The notes under the pieces: generated by a model
Databases searched by the model: none
Seen by the model: only the letters and a program-made list of their open reading frames with translations
What the model was told of the DNA's origin: nothing
Source of the DNA: Takakia lepidozioides
Lineage: Eukaryota; Streptophyta; Takakiopsida; Takakiales; Takakiaceae
Direction: 5' to 3'
Assembly (NCBI GenBank): GCA_030704615.1
Contig: CM060731.1
Coordinates: 91,120,756 to 91,184,755 of the forward strand
Length of the DNA stretch: 64,000 bases
Translations under genes and position numbers: made by a program
Shown: positions 34,840 through 46,204 of the stretch, in pieces
How the letters are laid out: every line of letters starts with the position of its first letter
Numbering within the stretch: position 1 is the first letter of the stretch

Positions 34840-36450
34840 ACTAGGACTAGTCATCCTCATCCTCATCCTCATCCTCAGTGGAGGACTCAGAGCTATCCGA
34901 TGAGCCTGATGACTCCGCGCCCTTTGCCAGAGCACGTAAATGAGGCGGCGTTCCCCTAAGTCCCACAGAGCTCTCATCCAATCCCTGGGCATGACCCTCG
35001 ACCTCATCCATACTAGTGCCCTGTAGTGCACTCATCCCCTCTGTGTTGGCCATGTTCTTCATGAGGGATTTCCATCCATGCTCTTTGGCGTAGTTGTACT
35101 CTACCGGAGATGGCTTCCTCTCAAACGCGCGTTGCTACACATGCCACAAATTAAAGTCAGTTCTTCGCGATGATGGAGCCAGAAAGAAGACATAACAAAA
35201 TCCATAGGGAAGTACGACTTACAAATCGCAAGATAAAACCCTTGGATCCGCCGGCGCCCCACTTGTGTGTGGATTCGTGCTTGTCAAGGCGGACTGTTGT
35301 TGCTTCGCGTGCCCGGTCAAATTTGGCCTTGTTTGCGGCATCAGTCTCTCCCGCAATGAGTGCATCCCACGATACCTATGCACCCCCCCCCCCCAACAAT
35401 TAGTGAATTACACACATACGTTGCATCGAATCCACCTCATTAATGCACATGCGACAAATGAAAGGTGACATGATTCAGGATTTGCCAACCTGTGTAATTC
35501 CATAAGGTGGTTTGGGTATGGCCCCCTTTTCCATTGCCCTCCAAATGATCTGTCTGGCACGGTACCTCCTGTCCTTCAAGTTTCGCCCCACCATCTCCAT
35601 CACCCTTTGTGTCACTCCAATTGCCCGGAAACCGGCGGTCTAACTCACGGGCATACGCCCGCTTCGCGCCAAAGTGCTGATCAGCCCACTCGATGTGCAA
35701 AGAAAACCACCTCAATGCGAGTTCGAAGGCTGGCTTCTTCATAGCCTCCCAGAACGCACCGCAGGGGTCACCATGGCGATTCACCTCCACCGGTGGCACC
35801 ACGATCTTTGCCAACTCCACGTCCTGTATCGCCAAGGCCATCCCACCCTCTCCCTTTTTTGTAGCATCTTTCCCCTGCTCCTTTGTTACCCCACTGCCCT
35901 CCCCCGCATGCACACTCACCCCTTCCTCTCTATGGGATTTCTTTTTCTTTTTCTTCTTTTCCTTCCCCCTCTCCACAACCATCTCCTTCCCCTTCCCCGC
36001 TACTTCCTCTCTCTCCTTCTCCCTCTCCCTTCTCTCTCACTCCTCGGCAACCCCTTCATTGATGGTAAAAGGGATCTCTGGAGATCGAGGCCTCTTCTTC
36101 TTACCTTTGGTGTTCGGGTCCTTCATGAACACCACGTGCTCTCCCTCATTGGCAACCCCACTGGACTGCACCAATGAGGCCAGCCATGTTGCTGCCTCCT
36201 GAAGACAAATAACCCCTCCAAATTCAAAAAAAGAAACAAACAACAAAGAAAATCATGCATGCAAAGGAAAGGATATATCATGGAACAAGGTGCGACAGTT
36301 GTACCTTTGCAAGCTTGTCCGACTCGCCCCTGGCGTCACCCGATGTGGGAGGAGTCCCCGTTTCCGGATGTGCCCGCTCTATCCCCTCCCGGAGCGCCAC
36401 TGAAAGTAGATTTCAGATGTGGAGCATAGCCGGCGGCGGCGCCCCGTAGT
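34840..36450 (-). CDS. Multi-exon unknown protein inside the CACTA region
   Basis: Reading leftwards, open blocks look like exons of one gene: about 36440-36300 (REGIERAHPETGTPPTSGDA), 36202-36040 (EAATWLASLVQSSGVANEGE, KDPNTKGKKKRPRSPEIPF), 35982-35490 (lysine-rich KEKKKKKKKS, then VEVNRHGDPCGAFWEAMKKP, WFSLHIEWADQHFGAKRAYA, FPGNW), about 35375-35220 (AGETDAANKAKFDRAREATT, HKWGAGGSKGFI) and 35130-34840 (QRAFERKPSPVEYNYAKEHG, ending in an acidic run of Asp-Glu encoded by TCATCC repeats). The W..L..EWAD..FG..RAYA pattern looks like a transposon DNA-binding or accessory protein, not a known enzyme. A stop (GVAEE*) near 36037 and a missing start mean it may be degraded. I cannot name it. Confidence 0.4.
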
Positions 36451-36622
36451 CCAGGCCCTTCTTTGCTGACCGCTCAGGCTCAGGGGCAGTGTCGCTGATC
36501 GGCTAGGCTGCTTCGAACCGGCCCATACCTCCTCCTCTCCCCCCCCCCCAAATGCGTATCAGGGTAGAAGCCCTCACCCGGCTTGACTTCTTCGAGGCGT
36601 TTCGCTATCTTGGCCACTTTGT

Positions 36623-37390
36623 TGTGCGCATACATATCGCTACACAACTACATCGCTGTCCAAAACCACACAACACATGTGCATGCCACACACTAGTATA
36701 TCACTAGTCCACCACTAGTCCAACCACTAGGCTACAACTAGTCAGTCACTAGGCTGCCACTATGCTGCCGACTATGGCAGTCACTAGTCCACACAATGAT
36801 AAAGAAGAAGAATACAAGCACAAACTCATGCGAGCTCACAAAGTTGAAGCATAAACTCATGCATATATAAACTCATCACTCAAATACAAGTCAAGCCAAG
36901 TGCACCCCACACCATGGGGAATCCACACTATGGCGCCATAGCTAGGCACGGTGAGGCTCAACTCGAGAAAGATGAGCCTCCCGCGCTTGTCGTGAAGATA
37001 ACCACTCCAGGGCCTAAATCTGCCTTGACCCCTGGATTGACACTTGGGCCAATCCCAAATGTCAATATGTAAAAGCTAGCTATTTCCTAGTTAGTTTCAC
37101 ACTAGTGGTAAAATAACTTGACAGCTGTCGTGCGCATACATATCGCAACACAACTACATCGTTGTCCAAAACCACACAACACATGTGCACGCCACACACT
37201 AGTATATCACTAGTCCACCACTAGTCCAGCCACTAGAGAAAGATGAACCTCCCGCGCTTGCCGTGAAGATAACCACTCCAGGGCCTAAATCTGCCTTGAC
37301 CCCTGGATTGACACTTGGGCCAATCCCAAATGTCAATATGTAAAAGCTAGCTATTTCCTAGTTAGTTTCACACTAGTGATAAAATAACTG
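36623..37390. repeat. Direct duplication of two blocks
   Basis: Block A (36623-36732; CGCATACATATCGCTACACA.. and CACTAGT repeats) recurs at 37129-37233. Block B (36966-37118; AAAGATGAGCCTCCCGCGCT..) recurs at 37233-37388. In the first copy A and B are about 235 bp apart. In the second they touch, so the copies differ by an internal insertion or deletion. Confidence 0.85.
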
Positions 37391-38433
37391 GATGTTGTTG
37401 GCAACCTCCATAGAGGTAATTCTTTTCTTCCATGGTGACTCATCCGATATGGATGAGAGTCAATACAGGAGGAATGAAAAGGCCAAAAGAACCATCCTAG
37501 AGATAATTCAGTGTCCATCCTGGTGGCTCATCCGGTATGGATGAAAAAGCCTGATAGAGGATGAGAAAACAAAAAATCCACACTGATAGCAAACTGCCAA
37601 TTCCCAGTAGAGAGGGAGTGAGAGGGAGAGATCAGGAAACAAAAAGAAAAAGAGGAAGGTGGGGGGGGGAGTGACTGAGTAGTTCCCTCTCTCTCTCCCT
37701 CTCCCTCTATAACTCTTTGGATTTCATCTGGCCTTAACCTTTTGAGGTTATTTAGTTTTTCATCCCAACCTTTTTCATCCAAATCTGGATGATATTATTA
37801 TAAGATGATGAAACTTAATGTACAGAAAGCTTGGTTTACCATCTATTTCTTTCATCTAAACTGGATGAACTACATGAATAATGGTTACCTATTTTAAAAT
37901 CCAAGAGATAATAAAACTACCATCATAAATGATGGCAGTTATTAAACCTAAGCCTATACCCTAACCTTAAGAGATACCTTTTTATTGGATGTCATCCATT
38001 GACAATGTGCTTCTCTTGATAAAATGTGATTTTCATCCAAAACAGAAGCAGAGAGGAAAGGGAGAGTGCAATTTCCCTGACGTACCTCTGCTGCCAACGG
38101 CGCGGGTCCCCGCCGCTGCAGGGCGTCTCTCCCCCGCTCACCACGGCTCTCTCTCTCTTCAGCTCGTTAGGTCGCGCCTCTGCGCGGCGTTCCTACCACA
38201 CATGGGAGAGAGACATCAGCCCGTGCTTAGGGCAAGAAAGAAAGACAGAAAGTGAGGGAGGAGGCGGTGCTTACATTGGGCGTTGGAGCGGCGTTGGGGC
38301 AAACTCCTTGGGGCCTAGCGACCACCTCGGGCTCAGCAGCAGGTGCGTTTCTCCTCCACCCTAAACCCCACTCTCTGAACTACCTCTCTCCCAAAGAACA
38401 AATGAAAACGGGAGGGGAAAGAGATGCTTGAAG
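37391..38433. other. No gene recognised
   Basis: Holds GGATGA/TCATCC-rich sequence, a purine-rich stretch at 37605-37700 and GC-rich sequence at 38090-38350. Open frames are short and unmatched. Confidence 0.4.
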
Positions 38434-38710
38434 CACTTAGGGAAAAAAAAAAGGCGCGGCGCCCACGTGCGACGCCCGGACGTCGCACGCCTGCGCCCGG
38501 TTTTTTTTGAAATGTAAAAATGAAGATTGCGACGGCTGGCCGTCGTTTCTTGTGACCCCCGACCCCATAAATAAAAAAAACACGTCGCCCCCCGCGACGG
38601 CTGTCCGTCGCGGGGTGCGACCCCCAGTTAACAATTTTTTTTTTAAAACTCGTCGTCCAATGCGACGCCAGGGTGTCGCAGGAGGCGACGGCCGGCCTTT
38701 CTGAATTTAG
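38434..38710 (+). mobile_element. Second CACTA-like left end and subterminal repeats
   Basis: Starts CACTTAGGGAAAAAAA and then shows GCGACGCCC, GCGACGGCTGGCCGTCG, GACCCCCGACCCC and AAAAACACGTCGCCC, the same motifs in the same orientation as 33856-34560. It is therefore a second left end, not the inverted right end of the first element. It lies upstream of the second FCP1-like gene copy. Confidence 0.55.
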
Positions 38711-39118
38711 GGTTTAGGGCCTTTTGGGTTTCTTAGTTTTTATTTTTATTTTTTATTTTTTCATATGGTATTGGGTTAGGGTGTTTGCAATTCTTTATGG
38801 TGCTGGGTTTTGGATTGGCGGTTTTGGTTGTGGGTCTTGGGGTCAAAAGGATAAACGGTGTAATTAGGATTCACATACCCAAAATGTGGTTCAATCTGAT
38901 AATCGCAAAGCGCTGGGTCTCAACAAATTTTTCCATAGTGTGAGCATCCTGAAGATAGAACGAGATGAAGGATTTATTGTCTTGGGCTCTAGCACCATAG
39001 GGATGCTCCGCCTTTGGTTACCAATTTTGAAAGCCCCAAGGCTGAGGCATAGGGGTTTTTTGCCAACAGTTTTTGAGAAATGAAAGTGTTGGTGGTGTGT
39101 GTTAATTAGGATGGGCTG

Positions 39119-39499
39119 GTGAGGAAACATCGACCCGTCTCCCTCGAGGATGGGGAGGTAGTACCACATATCGATTGTGGCCATAAAGCGACCATTTTTC
39201 GTGGCGAAGAGGCACCCATTGCACCTAATCCAATACAGGCTGTCGGGCACAATCGTAGAAGGGACCGGGCCAAATTTCAGGTGATGCGGAGGATGTTGAC
39301 ACTCCGGGATCGAGTCGGGCGCGCCCCTCGCGGGCCACCCCGTCCAACCACGTCCACATTTGACCCCCCCGACAGGATTGAGTGTTGGTGCACTAAGTGT
39401 TGGGAACGGATACCGCCGGGCGGCACCAGACCACTGAGGCGGCGACCGCATGTTGTCGAAAAATATTACAAGAAGAACAAGATTGCGGATGCGGCAAAG
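39119..39499 (+). CDS. Cys-motif first exon of a transposon-type gene
   Basis: The frame contains a GHKATIFRGEEAPIAPNPIQ block, RRDRAKFQVMRRMLTLRDRV, IECWCTKCWERIPPGGTRPL with a CxCxxC group, and KYYKKNKIADAAK before a GTGAGT donor at 39500. Such CxCxxC heads are common in plant transposase N-termini. It precedes, on the same strand, the KKKARP exon and the FCP1-like domain, and may be their first exon. No full match is recognised. Confidence 0.35.
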
Positions 39500-39861
39500 G
39501 TGAGTATTTTTCCCACCCCTCTCATTAACATTCATTTAAGGTACATTTAGGTTTATCTAATAATATGGTATGATTGGTAAGCATACATGAAACAAAATTA
39601 CGACATAAGTATTGATGCGTCGTTCACTACGCACATTGCAGCCACAACTTGATGCCCAAGCTCGCAATCACATTGCACAAGAGGCATTTCGCGCCAGTCT
39701 AGTTGCAGAATTTGTGCTAAGTCAAGCAGCATGAAGCATGCACGGGCATGCGTCGGGAATCTTTCACACTGGGGCCGCTCGGTGATTGCTGGAGCTAAGG
39801 CACGTGTGGTAAGGATCAAGATATATCCATCAGTTTGTTTTAACGTGTTCCATTTCTGTCA

Positions 39862-39946
39862 GTGAGTCAGTCAGTCGCCCAGCCAATCATTAGCTCTGTC
39901 AGTCAGTAATTTGCACTGTCAGTCAGTCTATCAGTCACTCATTTTC
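39862..39946 (+). repeat. GTCAGTCA minisatellite
   Basis: Degenerate tandem copies of CAGT/TCAG (CAGTCAGTC with CTGTCAGTCAGT variants). Confidence 0.7.
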
Positions 39947-40740
39947 AGGAGTGACTGTCTCTGGACATACTTTCTTTTTGTCACATTGGCAGTACCATGT
40001 TAAAGTCACTACCATTGACTATCAAAGGTTCTTTCAACAAGCCAACTTGCAGAATTGAACATGCAAATGGAAGGGTCGATCTGATAAGACGGCACCGCAG
40101 GGTGAACTGTGTTGAGGAAGGTGCCTTCATTAGCAGCACCTTGATACCTCAATTTTGCTGCTGCGGCTACTGTTTACACTTGACCATGTACTCTAGCAGA
40201 TTTCTTGAAGCTATTGATCCCTCAGCCTGAAGCACCCACATGAATGTGGACCTCTATCCCTGATCCCTCAGCTATCCCTGGTCCTTCAGCTAGCCCTGTC
40301 CGTGTACAAATCATGAATACATCCCTCAGCCATGCTGCTAGCAGGTGACAGTGACGGCGTGAAGTTCTTCCAGAAAACACCCCAACCCTCCTTCTCTGTC
40401 GTTTCAATTTTGAATTGCAACTGCTTCTCTTTGCAGTACTCCAAGCACCTCCCTTTCTGTCTCCCTTGCCCCCCCACTGAGTGGGGTCGGAGAAGTGTTC
40501 ATTCTTCAGCTTCTCATCATCTCTGTCATCTGGTTTTTGGTACTTTCCTAACTCACCGCGGGAATGTGGGGGGGATGCAGAAGAAGAAGAAGGCCCGTCC
40601 GGAGCCCCTCTCTATCCGAACTTGGGGCAAGTGCCACCGCCGGCTGATGGTGGGACCACCTCCGAAGCAACGCATGTAAGCCGGGTAATAGTCATGCCAT
40701 CCTTTAGTTCCCACGGTGTCACAGACTGGCGCGTCCCATT

Positions 40741-41120
40741 TTGGGAGTTAGTTTGTTCATTGAGAGGTACTTTGACATGTTGGGGTTAGAGGCTAATGTC
40801 AGTAGATGTGCATTGGTGGAGGAGATGGTGGAACAGGGTGTAGTGTCCAAAGCCATGCATGTTGTCAGGAAATTGTCTGATGAAAATGAAGTTAGAAAGA
40901 AAACTTCCCTGAACTTGATTGCAGCCCTTGATATGGGGGTGACATAACACCTTTATGTTCTCTTAGCAGCTTTACGAGCTATTTCTTTCTTTCTTGAGCT
41001 CTTTCGTAAAGCTCCCTCCCAGCAGGGAGAGGCTGAGGAGAGGAGAGGAATTGTGCCTGTACCTCTGTTTTCCAACTTTGAAAGTATTAAATTCTACAAA
41101 AGACTTATGGTGACTACTTT
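40741..41120 (+). mobile_element. LINE 3' fragment, plus strand
   Basis: Reads VVSKAMHVVRKLSDENEVRK with KTSLNLIAALDMG and, after a gap, GIVPVPLFSNFESIKFYKRL. The same blocks occur in the LINE copies in the host-gene introns (VVSKAMSVPRKLSDEM, GIVPVPLFTNFESLEAEP), so this is an internally deleted member of that family. It sits between the KKKARP exon and the coiled-coil exon of FCP1-like copy 2. Confidence 0.65.
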
Positions 41121-41129
41121 TTCTTTCGT

Positions 41130-43050
41130 ATGTGTTTATATGTGCAGGGAGCTGCAAAATCCTTCGCATCCCGCTTCTCAGCCATGGAGAGCAGAATGGC
41201 GCAGTTGGAGGAGGCACATAAGTTTGTTATGTCCAAAATTCCGAATATGAAGCAACAACTGGGGGAGGTTTTGAAGCAATTGCAGGCCCAGTCAGCGGCT
41301 GCATCGCCTCGGGTCACGGTGGAGGCGGCTGTTGAGAGCAGGCCCAACAGGTTCCAGGAAATAGTTGGGGGTGGGGAGAAGGTGGACCCGGGAGACATGG
41401 GGAAAGAGCCATCCACTGAGGGGGAGGGAGAACAAGGTGAAGAGGCGGCTGGGCTGCAGGTCGGAGGACTCGAGCTACTTGGGGATGTAGCTGGTGATGG
41501 CACGGGCGAAGGGAAGGCAGCCATACACGAGGGCGAGCCCAAGGAGCCCTCTGTTGACAGGGAAGGGTCGAAAAGAGCCAAGGAGGTGGTAGGGATGACA
41601 ACAAAGAGGCTGAGGTGAGCCACGTTCAGACCAAACCTGTGCATGTTGCTGTCAAAGTGAAGTCCAAGCTTCTTGTGTTTGATGTGAACGGGATTTTGTG
41701 TCACTCCTTGCCCAAATTCCAGCCCAATCCTCGGCCAAGCTGGCCATTTGTCATGACTTCGAAGAAGTGGGTTTTCCCACGATCTCATGTAGCAGAGTTT
41801 TTGAATTTGGCCCTGGAGCATTTCGATGTTGACTTCTGGTCATGTGCTACGAAGGAGAATGTGGCTCACGTCATGGGAGTGTCGATGCAAGGGGTGAAGG
41901 GAAAGCCTCTATTCACGTGGTCGGCAGAGCATTGTGACCATTCTTCTAGTCCACACCCTACAAAAGGGCTGCTTGTTCCTAACTTACAGAAAACTCCAAG
42001 TAGAGTGTGGGATGCATTCCCACACTATGATGCATCCAACACTCTACTTGTGGATGACTCACCACATAAGGGGATGGGGAACTCCCCTCATAACATGATA
42101 AATCCCGTTATGTTTGATGTAACTGCTTCCAGCTCAGAGGCAGATGGATCGGAGTACTTCCTGGAAACGTTGTGGCCGTTTTGCCTTGAGCTGTACCACG
42201 CAGCAGATGTCCCTTCTTTGACCAAATTGCGATAGTTGGCCTGGAAAGGACAACCCAACCGCACGCCCAGTGCCTCAGAGCCCGCTGGCTTGGCGAATAA
42301 TTCAGCAGCTCGTCAGGTAAGAGCACCCCCCCCTATGCATGTGTGTGACTCTGCTTTGAGCACAGCCATGTAATTTAGTCAAGTTACATGCCACGCTGAT
42401 GGTTGTGGTCGGCATGTTTGTGTGCAGGCTAAAAAGAATGTGGGTGGTGGATCAAAATCAAAGAAGGTCATTCCGTATACGAGGGTGAACACACGTCACC
42501 AAGCGGCGCTTACCGCTCCCCAAGAGATTGCAGCTGCAGGGTTCAAGGTACTTTACCTTCCTACCTTGGGTTATTTGCTGGATTTGTGCGTGGCCATCAC
42601 GTTGTTTGATTGTGGATTGCAACAGTATTGCAATTCTGTATCCCTTGCGGTTTTTTATGACATAGCATGCGATTGGATAGGGTTGCATTTACATTGACAG
42701 GTTGTTGTTGTGTAGTCTTGCTGGATTGTCACCTTCATTGTGACATTCAATTTCATGCATGTGCTAGCAGGTGGGGCAGACCGTGTTTCTTCTGAATCCT
42801 GATGACCCATGTGAGAAGCATGTTGTTGCCAAAGGGCACGTGGCCGGAGTGGCAGGCGTTAGCTTGTTTCATGGCGAAGACATACCGACGGGCTAGTACA
42901 AGGTTTCAGTTACAGAGGCCATGCATGGGAAGGTCCCGTTACCTTACCCAAACCCCAAGGATGACCCCCCACAGATGATACTCAAGGACGTGGTGGGCTT
43001 ATTCACGCTGTGGCCTGTGCGCAGCCTGAGGTCGGGTACAGGCGTGAAGT
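41130..43050 (+). pseudogene. Coiled-coil plus FCP1/NIF-like protein of a mobile element, copy 2
   Basis: Frame 41130-41618 holds the coiled coil (ESRMAQLEEAHKFVMSKIPN) and acidic linker. Frame 41615-42235 holds the FCP1-like domain (LLVFDVNGILCHSLPKFQPN, DFWSCATKENVAHV, NTLLVDDSPHKGMGN, FLETLWPFC). The two overlap in different phases between 41558 and 41618, so an indel or small intron separates what is a single 367-aa frame in copy 1. An exon at about 42428-42547 follows (NVGGGSKSKKVIPYTRVNTR), then at 42770-43050 a DUF8039-like end (QTVFLLNPDD, YKVSVTEAMHGKVPLPYPNP, LFTLWP) with one TAG near 42894. As in copy 1, DVNG/DLNG replaces DxDxT. The set suggests a conserved multidomain element protein. 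Confidence 0.6.
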
Positions 43051-44195
43051 GAAGTTGAAGTTAGGTGCGGGAGAACCACATGCAGCAGTTTTTGTTTTTT
43101 CCACTAATCATGTTCCTTACAGACTCATGACTCTGGGCATTGTATGGGCTGCGTTTTCCGGTGTTGTCTTAATACAATCGACGTGCTCTAAACATCATCT
43201 TTGTTTGTTCCCGTGCTTTTCTGCAATGGTGTGTGTATGTTCTGCACTCCCAATCACTTAAAATTCAACACCAAATTGAACATGTATGAGCTACTCGGTT
43301 AACAAACAAATCACTGCTACTACCACGAGTGGTGGCTTCCCAACCAGCAGTCGATTTATATGACCAGCAGGGTAGTGCATTTCGAACCTCCTGTTGCTTT
43401 CACGACTTGTGAGTGGAGTTGACACTGCAGTATGTCACTCCTACACTGTAGTTGTCGACTCCACTTGCAAGTGAGCTCGAGCAACTAACAGACGACCCAC
43501 CGCATGGCGTGGCCTCCACCCTGCAATTGGCAACATCCACAATGCCACACGCGCCCCAGTCCGCAACCAGAAGTCCTGTTCAGTACCGCCAGATGTACTA
43601 AACAACTTGACAGGTTACCATGCAGCCGTTCAAACAACTCTCCAGTTAATTTCAACCACTAAAGGTTAGTGCTACTAGCGCTTGTGATCGCGACTATTCA
43701 TCCGCGTTGTGCAATGCGGCGACGACACGTATCCTGCCCCCATGACAACACGTGGCGTTTTGCCGCATAGCCACGCGGCCATATTTCTAGTGTCGTCGCC
43801 GTGGGAAGTCGCACCCCCCGGGTCAAAAGTCCACTTGGTCAAGGTCCAAGATTCAGTCAATGCCGCGCACGGCGCTGCCACATGGCCCCCCTACAAAAAT
43901 TGAGCCGCAGTCGGCGGAACGACTGACCAAAACCACTCTGACCATGTCATGACTGAAACGATTGGGCTGTCCGAAGAGACTAGTCTGTTGGCACTTCGAG
44001 TTGCCCAGTCATTTATGTCTCCAGTGACTCATTTTGCAGTCGTTTCTCCAGTCGTTAAATCAACGATTCCTTGAGATATACCTACACCACCAGTACAACA
44101 TGAGCCACTACAGCCCACAGGAGGGGCACCTGCACATGAGGTAAATGTTGTACCACTATCGAGCATTCAGGTAGCATCAGCTTTAGTTTCAGTGT
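43051..44195. other. No gene recognised
   Basis: Includes GC-rich sequence with GTCGTCGCC and CGACGACAC motifs around 43710-43830 and direct GTCATGACTG/CAGTCGTT motifs around 43940-44060, which resemble transposon subterminal sequence. No terminus could be fixed. Confidence 0.35.
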
Positions 44196-44209
44196 ATGAT
44201 TTTTAGATC

Positions 44210-44509
44210 ATGCCACTATGCAAACATGATGGGGAATGGCTCAAGTATTCAGATGAATACTTCATACTAATGAGCATTCCAACCCAACAGATTCCAGAGG
44301 TACTGGAAGAGGTATTCAAGTATCTTACCCCCTGCAAGTCATTAAGCCAGCTGCATATGCTCAACCAAAGGCTCATACCCCTGAGATACAAAATGCAGCC
44401 ACTTGCAAAGGATGACACACTGTCTAGAACAAAATTGGTAGAATTCTTCTCCAAGCTCCTGAGGAGTACTAGGAGTTGGTGGCCTATATGTGGGCAGCGA
44501 GACAGTTGA
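44210..44509 (+). CDS. Short unidentified ORF
   Basis: The 99-aa frame (MPLCKHDGEWLKYSDEYFIL..) has no recognised motif. After its stop at 44507-44509 an alternative reading continues a little (INPTPIVDLWDAQVHWQL). It may be a fragment of an element ORF. Confidence 0.2.
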   Translation: MPLCKHDGEWLKYSDEYFILMSIPTQQIPEVLEEVFKYLTPCKSLSQLHMLNQRLIPLRYKMQPLAKDDTLSRTKLVEFFSKLLRSTRSWWPICGQRDS

Positions 44510-44849
44510 AGATTAACCCCACCCCAATAGTTGATTTATGGGATGCCCAAGTACATTGGCAGCTATCTGTATAAGTTGTTAACCACACTACGCTCAAGTT
44601 GACAACGTTACAACATCATTGAGCAAGACACGAACTGGGATTTGCCCAAATTCCAACCACCAGAGCGAGTTCATGGCACCTCAGTACGTAGACATGCCCC
44701 TGTATGCTGAATTGTGGCGTTAGGCAATTGAACACTTCCGACCTTTGCACCTAGACGGAGACCACCCCTTGACAAACTCATGCCACCACGCGGTCAACTG
44801 ATTGATAGGCAGAAAGCCAACCAAGGACATCGTTCCCTGGACAAAGGAG

Positions 44850-45130
44850 CACTACAACAGATTGTGGTTTTCACGTCTGCCACTTTTGGCCAGTCATGGC
44901 ATATCCGTCTGCAAAATGCCAATTGCAGTCGTCAATGCCAATGGAGCTAGCCTGAAGTCATATACGTGACGACGTGACTCCTTGATCTGCGGATCTGCGG
45001 TCAAACACAGTTGACCAGATGCATTGAGATGGTTGATACGACTACGACTCATATACATGTTTATGATTGGATGACATGTCATAGTCATGTATTACTACAT
45101 GACTGTGATGCCATGTTGTACGGTATATAT
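44850..45130 (+). mobile_element. CACTA-type terminus, family shared with 16044
   Basis: Starts CACTACAACAGATTG, identical over 15 bases to the start at 16044, and the following about 170 bp keep GCAGTCGTCAATGCC, GAAGTCAT and CAAACACAGTTGACC in the same order. The end is not defined. CATGACT inverted motifs continue to about 45130. Confidence 0.5.
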
Positions 45131-45349
45131 GACTAATAGTCATCTATATGACTATGATTAGACGTGTCAAAAGCTTTATATTTCAAAGTTTGTTATGGTT
45201 ATATACAATGAAACCACTTGTGTTATGCGTATATGTGTAATAGGTGTGTCACTGGTTAGTGTATAGTGATTTAATGATGCTATAATGCGGAGGTCTTAGG
45301 TTCAAATATGCATAGTCTAATAATGTGTGGGATGGTATGGGGTCAATGG

Positions 45350-45433
45350 TCAATGGTCAATGGTCAACGCACATTTCAAATTTTGGACTGCCAAAATTCA
45401 AAATTCAGATTTTGAATTTGAATTTTGAATTTT
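45350..45433. repeat. GTCAATG tandem repeat and AT-rich palindrome
   Basis: Four GTCAATG units followed by a self-complementary AAATTCAAAATTC/GAATTTTGAATTT tract. Nothing else is recognised in 45131-45465. Confidence 0.7.
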
Positions 45434-45936
45434 TTTTAATCATATGTTTAGATATCTTATGATTATCATGTCATCGCCACGTCAAGCTGACATGTTACAG
45501 TGGCCATCGAGCTTTGAAAAATCATCTTAAAGAAGAAGGGAGGCTCCTTCAATATGCCTACCTCCGTTGCTTTCTTAATCAACTCTTGTAGATAACTCGT
45601 GTTGCTCAAAGTAGTGGCGCCCGATGAACCTGCCCTGCCCGTACGACCTACAACTCTCCATGCTCTCATCTTCATCATGATCAAGTCTGCAGTAACTTAA
45701 ATCGAACTACTTGTCGGTGTCAAAGAGACATGTTGCGACACAGAGGTAGTATGTCGCACAATAGTAGCTGACAAAATCTTGCAAATTATGTCCCAGCCCT
45801 ATTGCCATTCAACCTCAAAGGTTTGATGGACCAATATTATCGCATGAATGGCTGGCTTCTTCATCTCTTAGGCTCAATAATATGCAAACATTGATGCTCA
45901 AGTAGTCTATCATACATAAAACTACTCTCTTCCTAG

Positions 45937-46141
45937 TTATGCAGCTAAACTTGCAAAGACAGCGATTAGACGATATGAGAATCCCAGTAAAGTAGAGCTG
46001 ATTTTGGAAAGGGCTAAGGAGGATAGAAGGAAGCGGAAAGAGTTGGCAGCAACTGAGACAGGTAAATGGGTGCGGAAGTATGTATGTGATTCCGCGGAAG
46101 AGAGCGATGCAGACAATGAGGACGACACCCAACGGAGGTGA
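45937..46141 (+). CDS. Exon-like unknown fragment lacking an ATG
   Basis: After a pyrimidine tract and TAG acceptor (TCTCTTCCTAG), a frame reads KLAKTAIRRYENPSKVELIL, ERAKEDRRKRKELAATETG and an acidic end (DSAEESDADNEDDTQRR) to a TGA at 46139-46141. The charged helical composition and clean splice site look like a last exon. There is no ATG in frame, so it would depend on upstream exons that were not found. The gene is not identified. Confidence 0.3.
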
Positions 46142-46204
46142 GATGGTCAGTTCCGCTTGGGATGGTCGAGCGCGGCCCCCATTTGTCTCGCTCGACAGCT
46201 CTCC

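Noticed and set aside
35020-35033. CCTGTAGTG as right terminus of the CACTA element starting at 33856
   Set aside because: It lies inside a reading frame of the minus-strand gene, lacks the TTTT before it, and is not followed by GAC plus MULE sequence.
38891-39535. 214-aa minus-strand ORF
   Set aside because: It overlaps the plus-strand CxCxxC frame, which has a proper donor and element-like composition. The minus-strand translation shows no recognisable motif.
40088-40102. ACGGCACCGCAGG as another palindrome core
   Set aside because: Only one arm matches and there is no AAAT/ATTT extension. It is likely chance.
41114-41821. 235-aa minus-strand Pro/Ser-rich ORF
   Set aside because: It is the antisense shadow of the coiled-coil and acidic linker of FCP1-like copy 2.
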